From NCBI GenBank assembly GCA_008694505.1, contig VZDJ01000346.1, positions 14,264,426 to 14,328,425 on the forward strand: a DNA stretch of 64,000 nucleotides. The letters are read 5' to 3'. Position 1 is the first letter of the stretch; every line of letters starts with the position of its first letter. The notes under the pieces were generated by a model that saw only the letters and a program-made list of their open reading frames with translations, searched no databases and was not told where the DNA came from. Shown here piece by piece: positions 13,446-35,126 of the stretch. Position numbers and translations under genes: made by a program. This stretch comes from Cyanoderma ruficeps. Taxonomy: Eukaryota > Chordata > Aves > Passeriformes > Timaliidae.

Positions 13446-16400
13446 CATATCCAAAAAAGATAGAAAATACGAAGAAAATGTGTGAGTTATTTAGTAAATC
13501 AAAACAAAATAATATATATATATGTATATATTAATGTATTTCTCAGTGTATTTCAACATGGAATGTTCGTTAGTAACTCACTTTAAAAAATCCCCAAAAT
13601 ATTTTATTTTTTTAGCCTGATTGGTGATGGTGATGTCTGAAATGAGCCATTTTCACATTTTCAAGTGGTATCACCTATTATTTTCTTACGTAAAGATTTT
13701 TCAAGTGACTAGCCACAGATCACCAACCTCAGCTCAGACACTAACATCCAATAATGTATCTCAATTTTCTCAGGAAAGATAAAATACTCTTAAGAAGAAG
13801 AAAAGCTTTCAGGAAAAAAAAAAAAACCCAACCTCTTTCCATAAGTTCAGTTTGTTGGAAGTACACATAATTGAAAACTATTTGGTTTTAAGTGGTAATG
13901 GGAAGAGAAAACACACAAATATAATTGATTAGTAATAACAATTAGCTTTAGATTTTAAGCATCATCAAAGAAGACTAATAACATATGCTAGTTTAGAAAG
14001 AACTGCAGGGAAAAAAAGAGAAAAATCTATTTATATGGAAATATGTTTGCATATATATGTCTGAATACAAATATATGTGTACAAACACACAGAGGCCTCA
14101 TTACATTCATTTGTTTAATTGACTCTAAATTCCAACTAAAAATGTAATTCTGAGATGATTTTCATTTATTGTGCAATTGCATAATAGAAGTGGCATATAA
14201 AATAGACTTTAAAATTATTGAAACTGTGAATTAGAGTTTGAATCTTATATACTGTGCTTCATAGACCAAGAAACTTCAGCATTTGTCTTCCCTAATTATA
14301 GAAAGTGTAATGTATTTTGAAATGGGATGTAGTTCAGTAGGGGTAAATAAATAAGGATATGGATATCAAATTAACATACTCAGCTTCAAGAAAGAAACCT
14401 TGGACTTGAGCTATATTACACAAGAGCCTAATTTAATATAAAGTAGTGTAACCTACATTACTCACAATATAAACTTCCATTTTGACCTTCTCATTTAAGT
14501 CTGAAATAGACTAGACATGCTCTCCATTTCCAATTCCGGCCTCTACTACAATGAGTATTTGAAGCAGGTTTTTTAACAGCTGTATTTCAATGGAATTATT
14601 ATATTTATTTTAGAGATGTCAACAGAAAGGACATAGCACCTCTGCATTATTCCCTGAATATGTTCCTCATGTACTGCATAAGTAATATTTGCTAATTCAT
14701 CTGGACATCTAGGGGTTTCCAGTATAAACGTTAAAGGTTTTTTATCTTGCTTGAATTATTTTCATTCTATTTATTAATTTTCTTGAGTAAATGAAAATCA
14801 GGGGGAATGACAATATTTATTTTTCATTCAAATAATGAATAAGAATTATCTATTAGCATTAAATTTCATGTTATGATGAAGGGAATAAAGAGCTCTTTAC
14901 ACTCTTAAGTAGGTATCTAACTTTTACATTCATTTTCCTGTAATTTTTGATGGGATTACTACAATAATTCATATACTGCGTGGAATAGGGTTCCTCGCAT
15001 ACATTCAAAGCTTAAAAGCAAAATGCTCTTATAGTATATAGAAAGGACATTATAAGATATAATTGGGTCTTTTTAGTTAAGCACTGGGTGGTGATTACTG
15101 TTAAGAAATTAAGGGCTTTCCAGATACAAAGGTAAAAACTGAATCATATGTAGTTAGCAGAATGGTATGGATGCAATACAAGCAGTGCTTTCTCAGCAAA
15201 GCTCATAACCATCTATTTTATCTCTTTTTTGTGATGTTTATCTGTGCAACATGAAAGACATTGTGTAAAATTTAGTTTACACTCCCTCAAAATATAGAAT
15301 TTCAGTCCTACTTTGTCTATGTCCTACTTTGAGGAAGAACTTGCTTTAAGAAGTCTAGAATTTTTCCTTTTGTAGTCACTTCTCCAAACCACACCCATTC
15401 ATGAGTTGCCATGCCCTATCTGCACAATTACCATGATCCGTCTTCACATCACTTCATGATGTTATAAAAAAAGACATGCCATTATCAAAAAGAACAATCA
15501 AAAAGAACTTGTCTCCTCAGAAACCATCAGAGTAACATTCTGAATGCACAGTAATACTGATTGATGTGTTAATTAGTGGTACAATTAATACAAACCCATA
15601 CTCCTAGTTTGTGCAAAGAACAACCCATTTAGCAAATGCCCTTTTGTGCCTGGGGTGCAAGGACTCTGGATTGTTTTAAAAAAACATTCCACCAGAAAAG
15701 AAATTCAGCAATGAAATGAAAATTACATCAACCATAAACTGATTAAATTTAGTAAAATAAATGTACTCAATCCTATTTTTACAACATATTTATTGAATGG
15801 ACAATTGCCATTAAGCAATGTGCTCTGGAGAAAAAGAAACCTCATTTACCTAATGACCTGTATGCTACTTCAGCATCTTTAGGAAGAAATTGATCACAAT
15901 ATGTAAGTTCATTTCACAACCAAGCCCAGTATTCACAGGGAGTGTGCTTATACTGTTTGTTTTACATGGTTACCATCTAGTGCCTATCACCATTAGAAAA
16001 CACATCCTACTTTTGTGGTCTATTCAGCAAAATATGGTCCCCTTGACTGCAAATTGTGGAAACCTTGCAGTTCTTCATTGCAAGAACCTGATAGAGATGT
16101 AGAATCTTTCAGAAAGTGGGTTTGCAGAACTACAGAGGGCTATTTTCAGCAGAGTATTCACATCCCTTCCTACCACCACAGATTTTGAGTATTATCATAT
16201 ACTGACACCTTCAACCTCCTGAAATATAAAAACCCAAAGCATTTCCTAACAAAACAATTTGAAGGCTAAGGAAGTCCCTACCATTTTCGAAAGTAATGCA
16301 GTGGGAATGCATATTCTTCCATATGGCAAATCACACATGATTCAGTGAGTTTCTTCATCAGTCTTCATTCAGATTTTTTTTTTTTCAAAAGAGTGTCCTG

Positions 16401-17269
16401 AGACACTAAGAACAGTATTAGAAAAATACTGTATCATGTACATTCTGTAGCTCATAAAAGCTCAGGAGACTTTCTCTGGTTAAATACTACCCTAGAATTA
16501 AAAGGTTGTATTTTTCCTGAAAACATTTTTGACATCAAAAACATGTACTATGCTCCAATGAAGGAAACTGTTTTGAGAAGAAAACATCTCAAATAATGTA
16601 ACTGAATGAACATTACAATCTATTTTCGTAATAGCACATATAATTGATATGACCCCAACTGGGAAAGCATTAAAATGAACAATTCAGATTAAAAGAAATG
16701 ACTGAAAATGTTAGATAATTTTTTCAGATTTAATGATATGCAGGAGACCTGTTACTCAGTCCCACTTCTGTCTGGTTTAATAATCGCCACATATAATGTG
16801 GTCCAAATAAATTTCCACAGTGATTGAAGGGTGTCGAGCTAGAAACAGAGTGAACATCATGAAACAGGAGTAAATTTTAGTCAGGTGCAAATAAACTTCA
16901 TTTCATGTTTTGTATGTCAGCAATCTGTGCCCATAGATGGATACCCAAATACAAATATTTTTAAGCTGTAATAACTGCTTTACACTCAGATATACACAAA
17001 CTTGGCAATCAGTTAGCTCACAGTTACATAAATTCTGATAGACATACCTTCAGTAATCTATAAGATTAAATTACCATGTATCATTCTCTGCTTTAATGAT
17101 CATATGTCTCATCACAGAGCTATATGTCATTTATTTCCTCTAACTATTCCTTTTCTTTCCTAAAAACATAGGTTTTACAGGCTCTGGCATTTAACCCATT
17201 TTGACTAATAATAGTTTGGCAAAACTTGTATATTTTAAAGTATTCTGTATTAAATCTGTTCATCCTTAC

Positions 17270-17458
17270 CATCACAGGTTGGGAGTGGGTGACTCCACCA
17301 GTGATTTTTTTCACACAGTAAAGGCTCCTCATGACTCAGCCTATAACCTGGATCACAACTAAACGAGACAGTGGAACCTATAGAGAAGTCATGTCCATAA
17401 CGGCGTCCATGCACTGGTATGCCAGGATCCAAGCAAGAGTAAGTATTAACAGTTACAC
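17270..17458 (-). CDS. CSMD1: CSMD1 exon: sushi domain (probably sushi 5)
   Basis: This is a 189-bp symmetric exon. The acceptor is ttttttaatctag before 17458 and the donor is gtaaggatg after 17270. It opens with VTVNTYSCLDPGIPVHGRR. The four sushi cysteines lie in YSCLDPG, FSCDPGY, LLCEKNHWW and PTCD, and a double Trp precedes SHPLPTC. The sequence appears identical to human CSMD1 across most of the module (from memory), which points to strong constraint. The join with the next exon gives Ala and reads TCDALCGG. Confidence 0.9.
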
Positions 17459-24887
<7,429 letters not shown>

Positions 24888-25415
24888 TCATATTTATCGC
24901 TTTCAATATAGGACAATTCAAATGAACAAATACTGAAAACCCAGTTGCAGGAACAAGAAATTGTTTCAAAGTGGACAGGCTCTGTGGTGTTCAGAATTAG
25001 ACAGAGATAACTGAATTAAGACCTTAAAATGATGAAATAAACTGTTCAATAATTCTGAAAAAGGTTTTTTTCCTGCTGTATTCTTATATATATAATACAT
25101 TTTCTGAATTAAAGAACATAAACAAAACATAATCTCTACAAAGTATCATTATCTTTGCTTTTAGTTGTGGACAGAGAGACCTGAAAAACTAGCTAAAATT
25201 TCAGCTGAGTTTACAGCTAGAAATCAGTGCACTGTTATTTTAACTTTGACATCAGTGAATTCACTGTCATACCACATATATTTTTCTTGGCTTGTTGGCA
25301 GTTCAGATTCGTCATTCATGAGAAAGGCATACTCACCATTCTTACAAGATTAGTTGCTAATTTTTTTATTTGGAATATATATAAATGTTGCAATTATACT
25401 TCTGCAAGCAGTACT

Positions 25416-25560
25416 CATGTAGAGGGGAAAGATCACTGGCCACAGCCTGCCCAACAGTTTGCCTTGTCCATCCCAGGATACCTTGACCTTTGCATCAAGG
25501 ACACAGGTTTAACTTGGTGTCTGCCAGGACACCCAGGGCCTTTTCCATTTAGACAGAGAG
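25416..25560 (-). mobile_element. CR1 LINE scrap from the reverse transcriptase region
   Basis: The minus-strand translation reads ALGVLADTKLN and later SPLYM with stops between. This resembles the conserved CR1 stretch DLGVLVDTKLN followed by ILPLYS. It is truncated at both ends and decayed. Confidence 0.55.
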
Positions 25561-25740
25561 CAGAATCATGTTACTTTTCAGGAAGAGAAGGCTGCACCAA
25601 AGAGTTTCATAACACCATGGTTCCAGTGGCCTTTATGCATACAAGTCTACTCCAAAAAAAATAACGAAACAAACGCTACGTCACAGTTAGTGTCACAGCT
25701 AACTGTGTATATCACTGTATATTGCAAAGAAGTTGGAAAG

Positions 25741-25746
25741 GTCTTA
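25741..25746. repeat. Target-site duplication, left copy (gtctta)
   Basis: This 6-bp repeat sits directly before the TG of the LTR at 25747 and is repeated exactly at 26051-26056. Confidence 0.8.
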
Positions 25747-26050
25747 TGTAGCCCTGATTTCATGCCTGAGATGTTTTGGTTTTCTGAAATTCTTTTCCCA
25801 GGGAATTTTCTGTAAACAAGAGAAGTGTTTTTTGTAACTGTACTTTGTTTTTCATCCCTTTTCCTAGGAGGGGCTTCTTCTTGATGTCCCTCTGGTCTGA
25901 CCAATGTGATTGAAGAGGTTTGTCCTTGTGTCACCAATCAAATTGGTCTGTGTAGAATAGTATATAAGGCAGATACATCCCAAAAATAAAAGAGTCATTT
26001 TCAGCATTCTGAAGTTGGAGTCTGTGTCGTTGTGGTGTAAAACAGCATCA
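25747..26050 (+). mobile_element. Compact alpharetrovirus-like solo LTR (304 bp)
   Basis: It starts TGTAGCCCTG and ends ACAGCATCA, with a perfect 6-bp duplication gtctta on both sides. Its signals are ordered as in a small avian retroviral LTR. There are CCAAT boxes at 25901 and in accaatcaaattggt (about 25933-25947), a TATATAAGG box at 25961-25969 and AATAAA at 25985-25990. A short remaining part runs to 26050. Placement of AATAAA just after the TATA box, the length near 300 bp and the 6-bp duplication are all features of avian leukosis-like and ERVK-like LTRs. No primer-binding site or coding sequence follows, so it is a solo LTR. It is antisense to CSMD1, and its ends look well preserved, which suggests a fairly recent insertion. 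Confidence 0.8.
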
Positions 26051-26056
26051 GTCTTA
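26051..26056. repeat. Target-site duplication, right copy (gtctta)
   Basis: This matches 25741-25746 exactly, immediately after the LTR's CA. Confidence 0.8.
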
Positions 26057-26389
26057 CTGTACTGTTGACAAGCTAGTTTCTCTACTAAAAACAGTGTAAA
26101 ATATACATTTTCTGACAAAAGCATGACTATGTATTACATTTCTGTTTATGGTTATTTCACCTAGCAGAGCCTGCAAAACGTTTTGGTTGCTCATTTTGAC
26201 AAAGTAGAACAGTACATATAATTGTCTATATTGTTCTGAACTTCTCCGTTACAAAAAAAAAAAATAGATTAATTTTGCTCTCTTTGACACAACTTCAAAT
26301 TGAAGACCATGAATTATTACATATTTGTCTGATCTTCATTTTTCTCAGGAGAATACCAAGTATATATGATGAATTGCGGTAAATATCTT

Positions 26390-26470
26390 TGTTTCCTTTT
26401 TTTGGTTTATTTTTTTGTTGTTGTTTGTTTGTTTGTTTTTTGTTGTTTTTTTAATTATTATTTTTATTTT
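26390..26470. repeat. T-rich simple sequence (GTTT-type)
   Basis: Runs of T are interspersed with GTTT units. There is no coding potential. Confidence 0.8.
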
Positions 26471-28497
26471 AGGACATAATGCTCCATCTTTCCCTACTGT
26501 GTATGGAAAAGAAAGGGTTTCTAGAAGTCATAGAGTTCAGAATTCAGTATGTTGCAAACACTTCTAAATATGCAGATGTATACTTCCTTTTTTTACTCAC
26601 TGATGGATTTAAAGTGGGTGTTTCTCACCTTTTATCTTAAAGTCTCTTTTTTCATACTATCTTCAGTAAACAGTATGAGTCAAACAATGTTATTTAAACT
26701 CATATCCACCTCAGAAGGTTAACTCTAGAGCATTCATAATATCTATATTTTATTGTATATAAGCACTTTTAAATATTCATAATACATATGGAGCTTATAA
26801 ACTACAAAATATACTGACAAGAATAGGAACCAGATGGCCTTTTCCTGAGCCAGTATACTCCATAGTTACAATACAGTATTACTAAACTTGTATAAAGGTC
26901 CATATTTGCACCAAATTTTCATGACAGAGATTGAATACAAAAAGCTCCAAAACTCTATTACAAAAATATTCCTATTAATAGTGCATTGAAAATAATCTAC
27001 ACTGTAAGTTTGCCTAAATTTGGAATAGTTTCTCGATTTTATTTAGGAGTGTTTTGCTGCCAGTTTTCCTTAAAGAAAATATTTCTTATCTGCCCTCTGG
27101 TTATGGCTCTTTGCAGATAAATATTTAATGGATTTTTTTTTTTTTTGTTTGACTTTCACCATTACATGCTGATTTCCTAACTCCAGGAGTACTTCCCTTC
27201 AGAATAGCTGAGCTTATCTTAAAGAGCCTTGTTTTTTAGAAAATAAAACTGTCCAGTCATTGTGCCAAAAGATTGATTCCCTAACCTTTTCTACACTGAT
27301 TTTAATCCCCTCTTCTTTCTTATAGTCCTATTTGATAGTTGTCTGACAGATTCATACCCAATGTTCATGGTTTATGTGTTCAAAATGAAACTCTAGAAAT
27401 GTAACACAACTAGAGGTGGTCACTAAGCAGAATCTCTTTATCAAGCACAGGCTTATCTCAAATAGTAAAAGACAATCTTAGTCTGATCTAAGAATTCTCA
27501 CAAAGTCATTTGTATTTATTTCTTTATATAGCAAGGTGCAGGGGTTCAAACAGGAAATTTCTGTATGTGAGCATGGAAAAAGCCTTTAGGATGACAGGCT
27601 ATTCACAGAATCATTAAACATCTTGTAGATTCATAGTTTTAGAAATGTTTGTTTTGAAGAGCTTATCACTAATGCTAGAGAATGGCAGGATAATAAATCT
27701 TACAGGAGTTATGCAGGAAGACCAAGGCTAGCTTCAGCATGGGTGCGACAGGACAATATTAGAACAGATTATAGGAAAATCCTTCATATATCCCTCACAC
27801 AGGAGAGATGAAAGGCATGAGGACAGGAATCCCAAACTCAAAATCATCAGGGAGCAGCATAAGCAGGACCCCTTCACTAAAGAAAAGGCATTAGAGCCAA
27901 CCTTCGCTAGTGAAACTGACACACCTTATATCTGTGAAACAATAATCACAAAAAGTAAACATGGATGCAAAGCATATTATAAGCAGTCACACTAATATAT
28001 TCAAATTGTTCAAATTTTGTCAGGAAGGCAGTTACATAGTGAAAATAAGAACTAAACTGTTTTTTAAAGTAAAAGCTAACAAACCAGAGATTATACTATC
28101 ATTGATTTTTTTTTTAATCATTACAAACAGCTGAATTAATTTTTCCCCCTTTAAATACAAAGATCCTAGAATGTAGACAAGTAATGAAGCAAAGATTATA
28201 TTTTACTGTCAATTAGTACAAACAAGTCCAAAAAAAAAAAATGCATAACACTGTGGTGGGTTTAGAACTACTTAATTTCTATTAAAAAAAAAATCAATTT
28301 TTAAGAGTCTTCCCCAGTCTAGAGTCACTGTGAAAAGAAGAAACACAAGTACTGCAACAGTACTTGTATCAGAGAGGTAAAACATTTTAAACATAAATTT
28401 TAGGTTTTAAAGACCATAGCAAAAAACCCAGAACAGATCAACATCTTCATTCTAATCTAATACTGTATCTGCAATAACAGAAGCCTTGTGCTATTCA

Positions 28498-29025
<528 letters not shown>

Positions 29026-30480
29026 CTATTTAGTGTTCAAATGGGACAGAATGTTCTTGCAGAAGGACAGGGCAAGCATCTACGTATGATACAGAAAATT
29101 TACTCATCTTTGGTATATGTAATTCACCATCATACCATTTGAGCCATACTGACCTTCATGGGCTTGATCCTACCATAGTTACTTTTGTTTCCTGTATTGA
29201 GAGCTGATGAACAGTGACAAAAATGATTATGTTGACCAAAGAAAGAAAACTTGACACTTTGAACATTTCAAGTTTAGGTCTGGATGAATTGAAAAAAATT
29301 AATTTCCCGGTACAGATGTGGGTAGTAGGACAAAGACTGTTCATGTCTTTACTGCAGGATAATACCTTAATTTTGGAGAAGACAATCTTCCTAACAGAAA
29401 TGACCAAAGTCATATTTATAGCAATATCATTAAATGATTATGCAGTAGTTAGTTATTTTATTTTGTTGTTTTATTGATGATGAATACTACACACACATCT
29501 TATATTTTTTAAAATGTTGATTTTTTCAGTGAGAATATCCATCTTCCTCACATATGATGACTGCAAATTGTAGCTTCATAAATATGTTTACATGTGGAGA
29601 CATCAGAAAGGACTAAGTCCTAAAAAGATGATTTTCACTTTTTTCCCTGCAGTCTTAGAGATATCTGTGAGACAAAACATATATAAATCCCCCAATGATT
29701 TTTTAAAAAAGAAGTAGTATTTCAATAACTTAGTAGAAAGATTTGTCAGATGTTCCATTACAGAGGTATTTTAAAATCATAATAACAGACAAGAGAAAGC
29801 ATTTATTTATCAACATTTTGACTTGGGCAGTGCCATATATATTGGGAATGAAAATAGTGCTTTCATTGAATAATTGTCTACCATTCGAAGATGGCATTAA
29901 AAGTGATGTAATCCCATACTTTTTCAGAGGAATTACAAAAACTTTTCCAATTCTTTGTTCACAGTCATCACTTTTAGGGAAGGCATTGATCGTCTGTTTT
30001 TCTTACTACTTTTAGACAACCCAGAGATAGATTTTCAATATTGTTATCTATAAATGTAGATAAATGTTGACTCCAGGTTTAGCTTGCTTGTGTGTGACAC
30101 CAGTTTATTAAGGTTGAAAAATCAATTCATTGCTCTATATTTCAGCTTAGGAACTGCTGCCACTGCTGCTCCTATGTGATTAATTTTACTGCATAAAATG
30201 ACTTTGGGAGGCAAGATAGTGAAAGACAATCTGTCCCACCAACAGCAGTCACTCTTAGCTTAACCTGGCTAAAGTGATGTTACTCAATGAGCAAAATTTC
30301 ATCTGCTGACACTTCTAAAAAGCTTCGTGAAGGAGTTTTAATATTAAATATTAGCCTTAGACTGTAAAGAAAAATGGTGTTCATGATATACATACGTATA
30401 TCATTAATTAATATTTTACTAATCCTCAACAAATCAAGAAACCATAGAAAAGTTCCTTATTAGCAATTACATGTAAAGAG

Positions 30481-30567
30481 GATATCCAGTTTTCCTGGCA
30501 TTTATCCTCATACCTCTACCATGACAGTAGAGGTATATTAAGCAATATCTGGAAAAATGCCAGGAAA
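30481..30567. repeat. Nested inverted repeat
   Basis: The inner arms atacctctac (30510-30519) and gtagaggtat (30527-30536) pair perfectly over 10 bp around a 7-base loop. The outer arms tttcctggcattt (30491-30503) and aaatgccaggaaa (30555-30567) pair perfectly over 13 bp. Together they could fold into one interrupted hairpin. The spacing suits a small hairpin RNA or a relic of a palindromic element, but neither is shown. Confidence 0.7.
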
Positions 30568-32871
30568 TATAATCACAGATGAGGGCAAGGGTGAAATTCT
30601 GCTATTATCTCAAAAGGATATTAAAATATGCATTTTGCATTAAAAAACAAACATAAAAAAAAAACCACAGAAGGGAAGGATCTGCAGAGATCTCATGAGA
30701 CAGGAGACAGGTATGTTGCTAATCACAACTCATCTCATCTAAAGCCAGCTTTGAAAGGTCCTTTAAATAAGGCTAGAAAAGAGCAGTTCACTGGTGCAGT
30801 TAATTGTTTTGGTGGATTGCCCTACCAAGAGTTATAGCTGGTAAGTATAGCAATAGCTTTGAAATAAAGGTAGCACTTTCAGAAGAAAATATCAGAGAAA
30901 AAACAAAAGTTAAGAGAATAAAAAATAATAATAGATTTCATACTAAAAACTATTGTGAAAGACTATTTAAAGCTATGCAAACAAGTGGTGGCTTATTCAG
31001 TACCATCACATGTAAACTCATATTTCTTTTTAGTACACTACACCTTGAACAATTCTAGCTCGAGAAGTACTGAGACTGAAAAAGGAGCAATTGGCAGGAA
31101 CAACAGGAGGTAACTGGCAGGAAAAATGTGCTGTGATGAACATATTCTAACACAGCAATAAATCACAATAAATCAGTCTTTAGATATAAACCCATCATCT
31201 GGAATCGTCCACGTCTTGGACCACTGAAGTGAAATGACTAGAGTAATTAGGCTGGTGTCAGAGGCCCATAGTTTGACCTTTGTCAGGCTGCTATGTAGTT
31301 AATAAGGTTTTTGCTAACACAATTAAACAGCTGTAATGAAAACAGTAACAAACAATATCTACATAACAAGAAACAGCAGGTCTAAGCTTATTCAAACATA
31401 TTTTCCCAGCATTTCCTATACCCCAATCAAAAAGGAAAAGCTCAAAGAAGTCCACAGCTAGCATAAATCAAGCAACCTGGAAGATGGTCTCCACCTCAGA
31501 ACACTCATCCACCTCAGCCCAAAGAAAGGTTAGCATGAGTCTGGTTTATGGAATGCCTGCCCATGGAAGGAGGACCAGCAACTTTTGAGTTTCCTCTGCA
31601 TTAACTTCTCTGTCACGGGAAGTAAATATGCATTCTCTGTCACATGGCTTCAGTTATCACACTGCACTTTAAGTGTGCCTTTTTTCTGTTCTAACCTAAG
31701 CTAGGAAATCTATACTGGAGCAAAGAGACTATATAAATTCATTGCTTGTAACTTATGTGACTATATTTAATACTGTGTCTAGTTCTGTTCTCCATAATTA
31801 AACAAAGATATACATAAAGTGGGAAGTATTCATAGAGGAGTCACAACTCTGATAAAAGGCTCATGCTTTCCCTTGAACTGAGTAGTTCAATGCATACAGC
31901 TCATTACAGGCAGGATTAGGGCATGACTGACTTTATAAATATCTTCACAGGCACCAGAAATATCATTAACAGTTCTTGGGTTTGGGATATAAAGGGGAAA
32001 CAAGGAATCAGGTGTAAGTATGCATTTCCATAGCAACTTAAACCAATGCAGTTTTTGGTTGCTATGTCCCTGTGTTCTGCTGCATCTAGGGAAACACTCT
32101 CCTGACTCCTTTTCCAAGCAGAAAATCATAGCCATTGTGTTCCTATTCCTTTGCTTATTGGAATATTCTCTGTATCATCCATTTTCAAGTAATTTCCAAG
32201 ATCTTGTCCCAAAATGTAACTAAATAGAAAATCTCTGTTAGACTTAGTGCAATAACTCAAAGATGACACATTTGAAATCTAATTTTTGATTAATTCCACA
32301 AAAGTTAGATTTATGTACAATTTTACTGGAAGGAGAGTAATTACCTGAGACCACATATGTTTGTGTAAATAAAAATAAACATGCCATTAAAATAGTTTTT
32401 GAGAAATATCATTAAACAATCAGATTATGTAATAGTAAATCAGTTTCATTCTTCTCCATTCTATACCTCAAAAAATCAATTAAAGTTATTTACATTGCTA
32501 GCTTACATTCTTATTATAAAAGATTGATCAAGACATACTGTTTCTACTGTTGAAAGTGGCAAAAAGAGACTGATAGCTTTGGAATGTATCAACTGGAGTG
32601 TTAGCAGAAAACATATTTTTAATTAACTTTTGGTTTACAAATGCTAAGACAGTGAAATTCTATTCACTCATTTTTTTATCATCTCTTTTGGCCTTTATTT
32701 AATTTGGAAAGATTACTTCTGTAATTTGTCAGATTGCAGATGTCTGTACTGAAAAAACAGTAGAGACATTATTTGGAGATATTTTTGGTTTTATAAGTAG
32801 ATTTTAGCTACAGAGTCTAATAAACACATGCACAAACACACCCAAAAGAAATAAATATATAAATGAAAAGA

Positions 32872-32903
32872 AAATGAAAAGAAAATGAATTTTCTTTTCA
32901 TTT
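32872..32903. repeat. 14-bp perfect hairpin in purine/pyrimidine repeat
   Basis: The arms aaatgaaaagaaaa (32872-32885) and ttttcttttcattt (32890-32903) are separated by four bases. They sit at the end of a short GAAAAT-type repeat. Confidence 0.75.
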
Positions 32904-35126
32904 CATGAAAAGAAATAAAAGCATGAATGTGTTAAAGTGCTCAAATGTGTAAAACACTTTAAATTCCTTTCAGAGTTAAAGGGTTTCATTATACAACTGT
33001 TAAAAGTCAATATTGGATTGTGGCTTCTTTCTGAAATTAAAATTGTATCACTTGATACTATTGGTGCATAATTTAAATGGCATGATGAAACTTCTACATG
33101 CCCAAGGAAGTTGCAAATTTTTTAAAGAAGCAGAATTTATGTGATAAGTATATTTCTGTGTCACTGAAATGTCAAATCTGAAATATTGACAGTGTTTGAT
33201 GAATTAATTAATTTCAAAATACAAACTAAATATAAGGAACATTCCCTGCTAATCTTCTCCATCTTTCATTTTTACTATAAATTCTGCATTAACTGACCTA
33301 TATTTAGTTCTAGTTGTGCAAAATGGGATGACTTGAGAAAATCCAATTATACACAGCCTTAATTTTTATCCTAGAAGACCACCTTAGATCCTCCAATAGC
33401 TGATTTTGGTTTTCTCATCTCTAGATTTAGGCTTGACAGCCTTGAGCACACTACAATGAAACTTTAAAGTAAAGAGAACTGTTATAAATGTTAAAAGGAC
33501 ATGAGACAAAAGAAAATAAAGAGCAAATGTTAAAACTTCTGTAAAGAACCATGGATTCAATATCTCATTTTCATTATAACTGATTTCATATTTCAGTAGC
33601 TCTGAATAACCCTTGACTTTCCTATATTTAGATATGGTCCTGAGATACGTAGCTACGAGTCAAAGGTTAGTTTGCAATGATAACTGGTACCTATAAAAAC
33701 CAGTAAGACACCACATGTTCTTCATGCTTACATTCTACATTTGTGAGAAGTGATCTGAGGATGAATCAGAGGGCTGAGCTGAAATATAAGACAACATCAG
33801 AAAAAATAATGTTTACAGAATAATCTGGTGTCAGTTTATCTGTTTCTTTTTCAGACAGCAATGTTTAATGTAGATCTTAATAAATAATTCTCTGAAAGAC
33901 TGACAACCTAAATCAAAGCAAAAAAGGAAAGGAGAAAAAATAAAGATTGAGACGTGAAAGATGATGTGAGGAAAGTAAACAGCCACAGGAGAATTCAGTA
34001 CTTGAAATTTTATGAAAATAATATTAACTGTCAACATTTGTTTGAGAAAAATGTGAAGTCTAGGTCTCTCAATTACCAACCTCACTTAATCTCTCATTTT
34101 ATTTTTGATTTAAGGGTTAGTTTAGGTTTTTTAGAGTAAAAAACCTAAACAACAAAGTATTTTTTTTCATACAGTCCAGCAGGTAACACAGGCAAGGGTA
34201 TCATGATGAACCCCCTACTACATGCTCTCTTATTCCTATCTTGCTCTACACATAGCAGCAAATCTAATACTTCAGGATACTGCTGGAGTGGCAAAATTTA
34301 GTTTTGCATATGCTCCCAGGAAAGTATCAGAGTGTATTTTGCAATTATTCATGCTGTGGCCTTGTATCAACACGTCTGCACTAGCTGGGAATATATCCTG
34401 TCTGGATTTTAGTGTGCAATAAATACCAAATCACTCAGTACCAATGCAGGGTAGGCAGCTCTTCATATGTGTTTCAGAGGAAATGTAGCAGTTTTAGCAG
34501 CAAAAACTTAATTTTGGTAATGGTATTTAGCACTAATGGTATTTAGTACTGGAGAAGATATTTGATATCACCTTCAACTATTCCTATGTGGTCAGTAAGT
34601 ATGGAAGGTAAAACAGCAAAAAAAAAAAGAATAAAATAAAAGACCAGTCTGTTGTGGTTTGATCAAAGAGCTCCTATGGCTGCTCACTTCACTGCAGTGA
34701 CTAGGAGCTAGCAAGGATTGCAGCCATCAGCTCCAGGATATTACATATGTTCACAGCTGAATGTATGAGTTTTCAAGAACATTTTTGTACAGGCATTGGT
34801 GGTGATTAATATGATGTGGCACAAATTGCATTGTCAGCAAATTTAGTAAAGTCCTATTATACAGTTTGGAACTGGCCTGATTTGTCAGTCTGCCAAACAC
34901 TCCTATCACAATGATCTCTAAAGATAAGTGAGCGCAATACACATATTTTCAGCCCTAGCACAGTATTTGAGCAATAAGCCAACCACCTATGTTAGGAATT
35001 TTTAGGTATATACAATTTACTTGAAGGTGTATTACCATGGCATCATTTTTGAATACTTACACCTATCTCCTAGACTGTATGTTGAAAACAAAATCACACA
35101 CACACAAAAGAAATACGATTACTCAC

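Noticed and set aside
25227..25664. 145-codon frame on the plus strand
   Set aside because: It runs across a decayed antisense CR1 scrap and AT-rich flanks. There is no domain, and the frame is explained by chance.
25961..25969. TATA box as a CSMD1 promoter
   Set aside because: It is on the opposite strand and belongs to the solo LTR.
25418..26050. Longer LTR starting at TGTAGAGG (25418)
   Set aside because: The sequence 25416-25560 matches CR1 in reverse, and a perfect 6-bp duplication places the LTR start at 25747.
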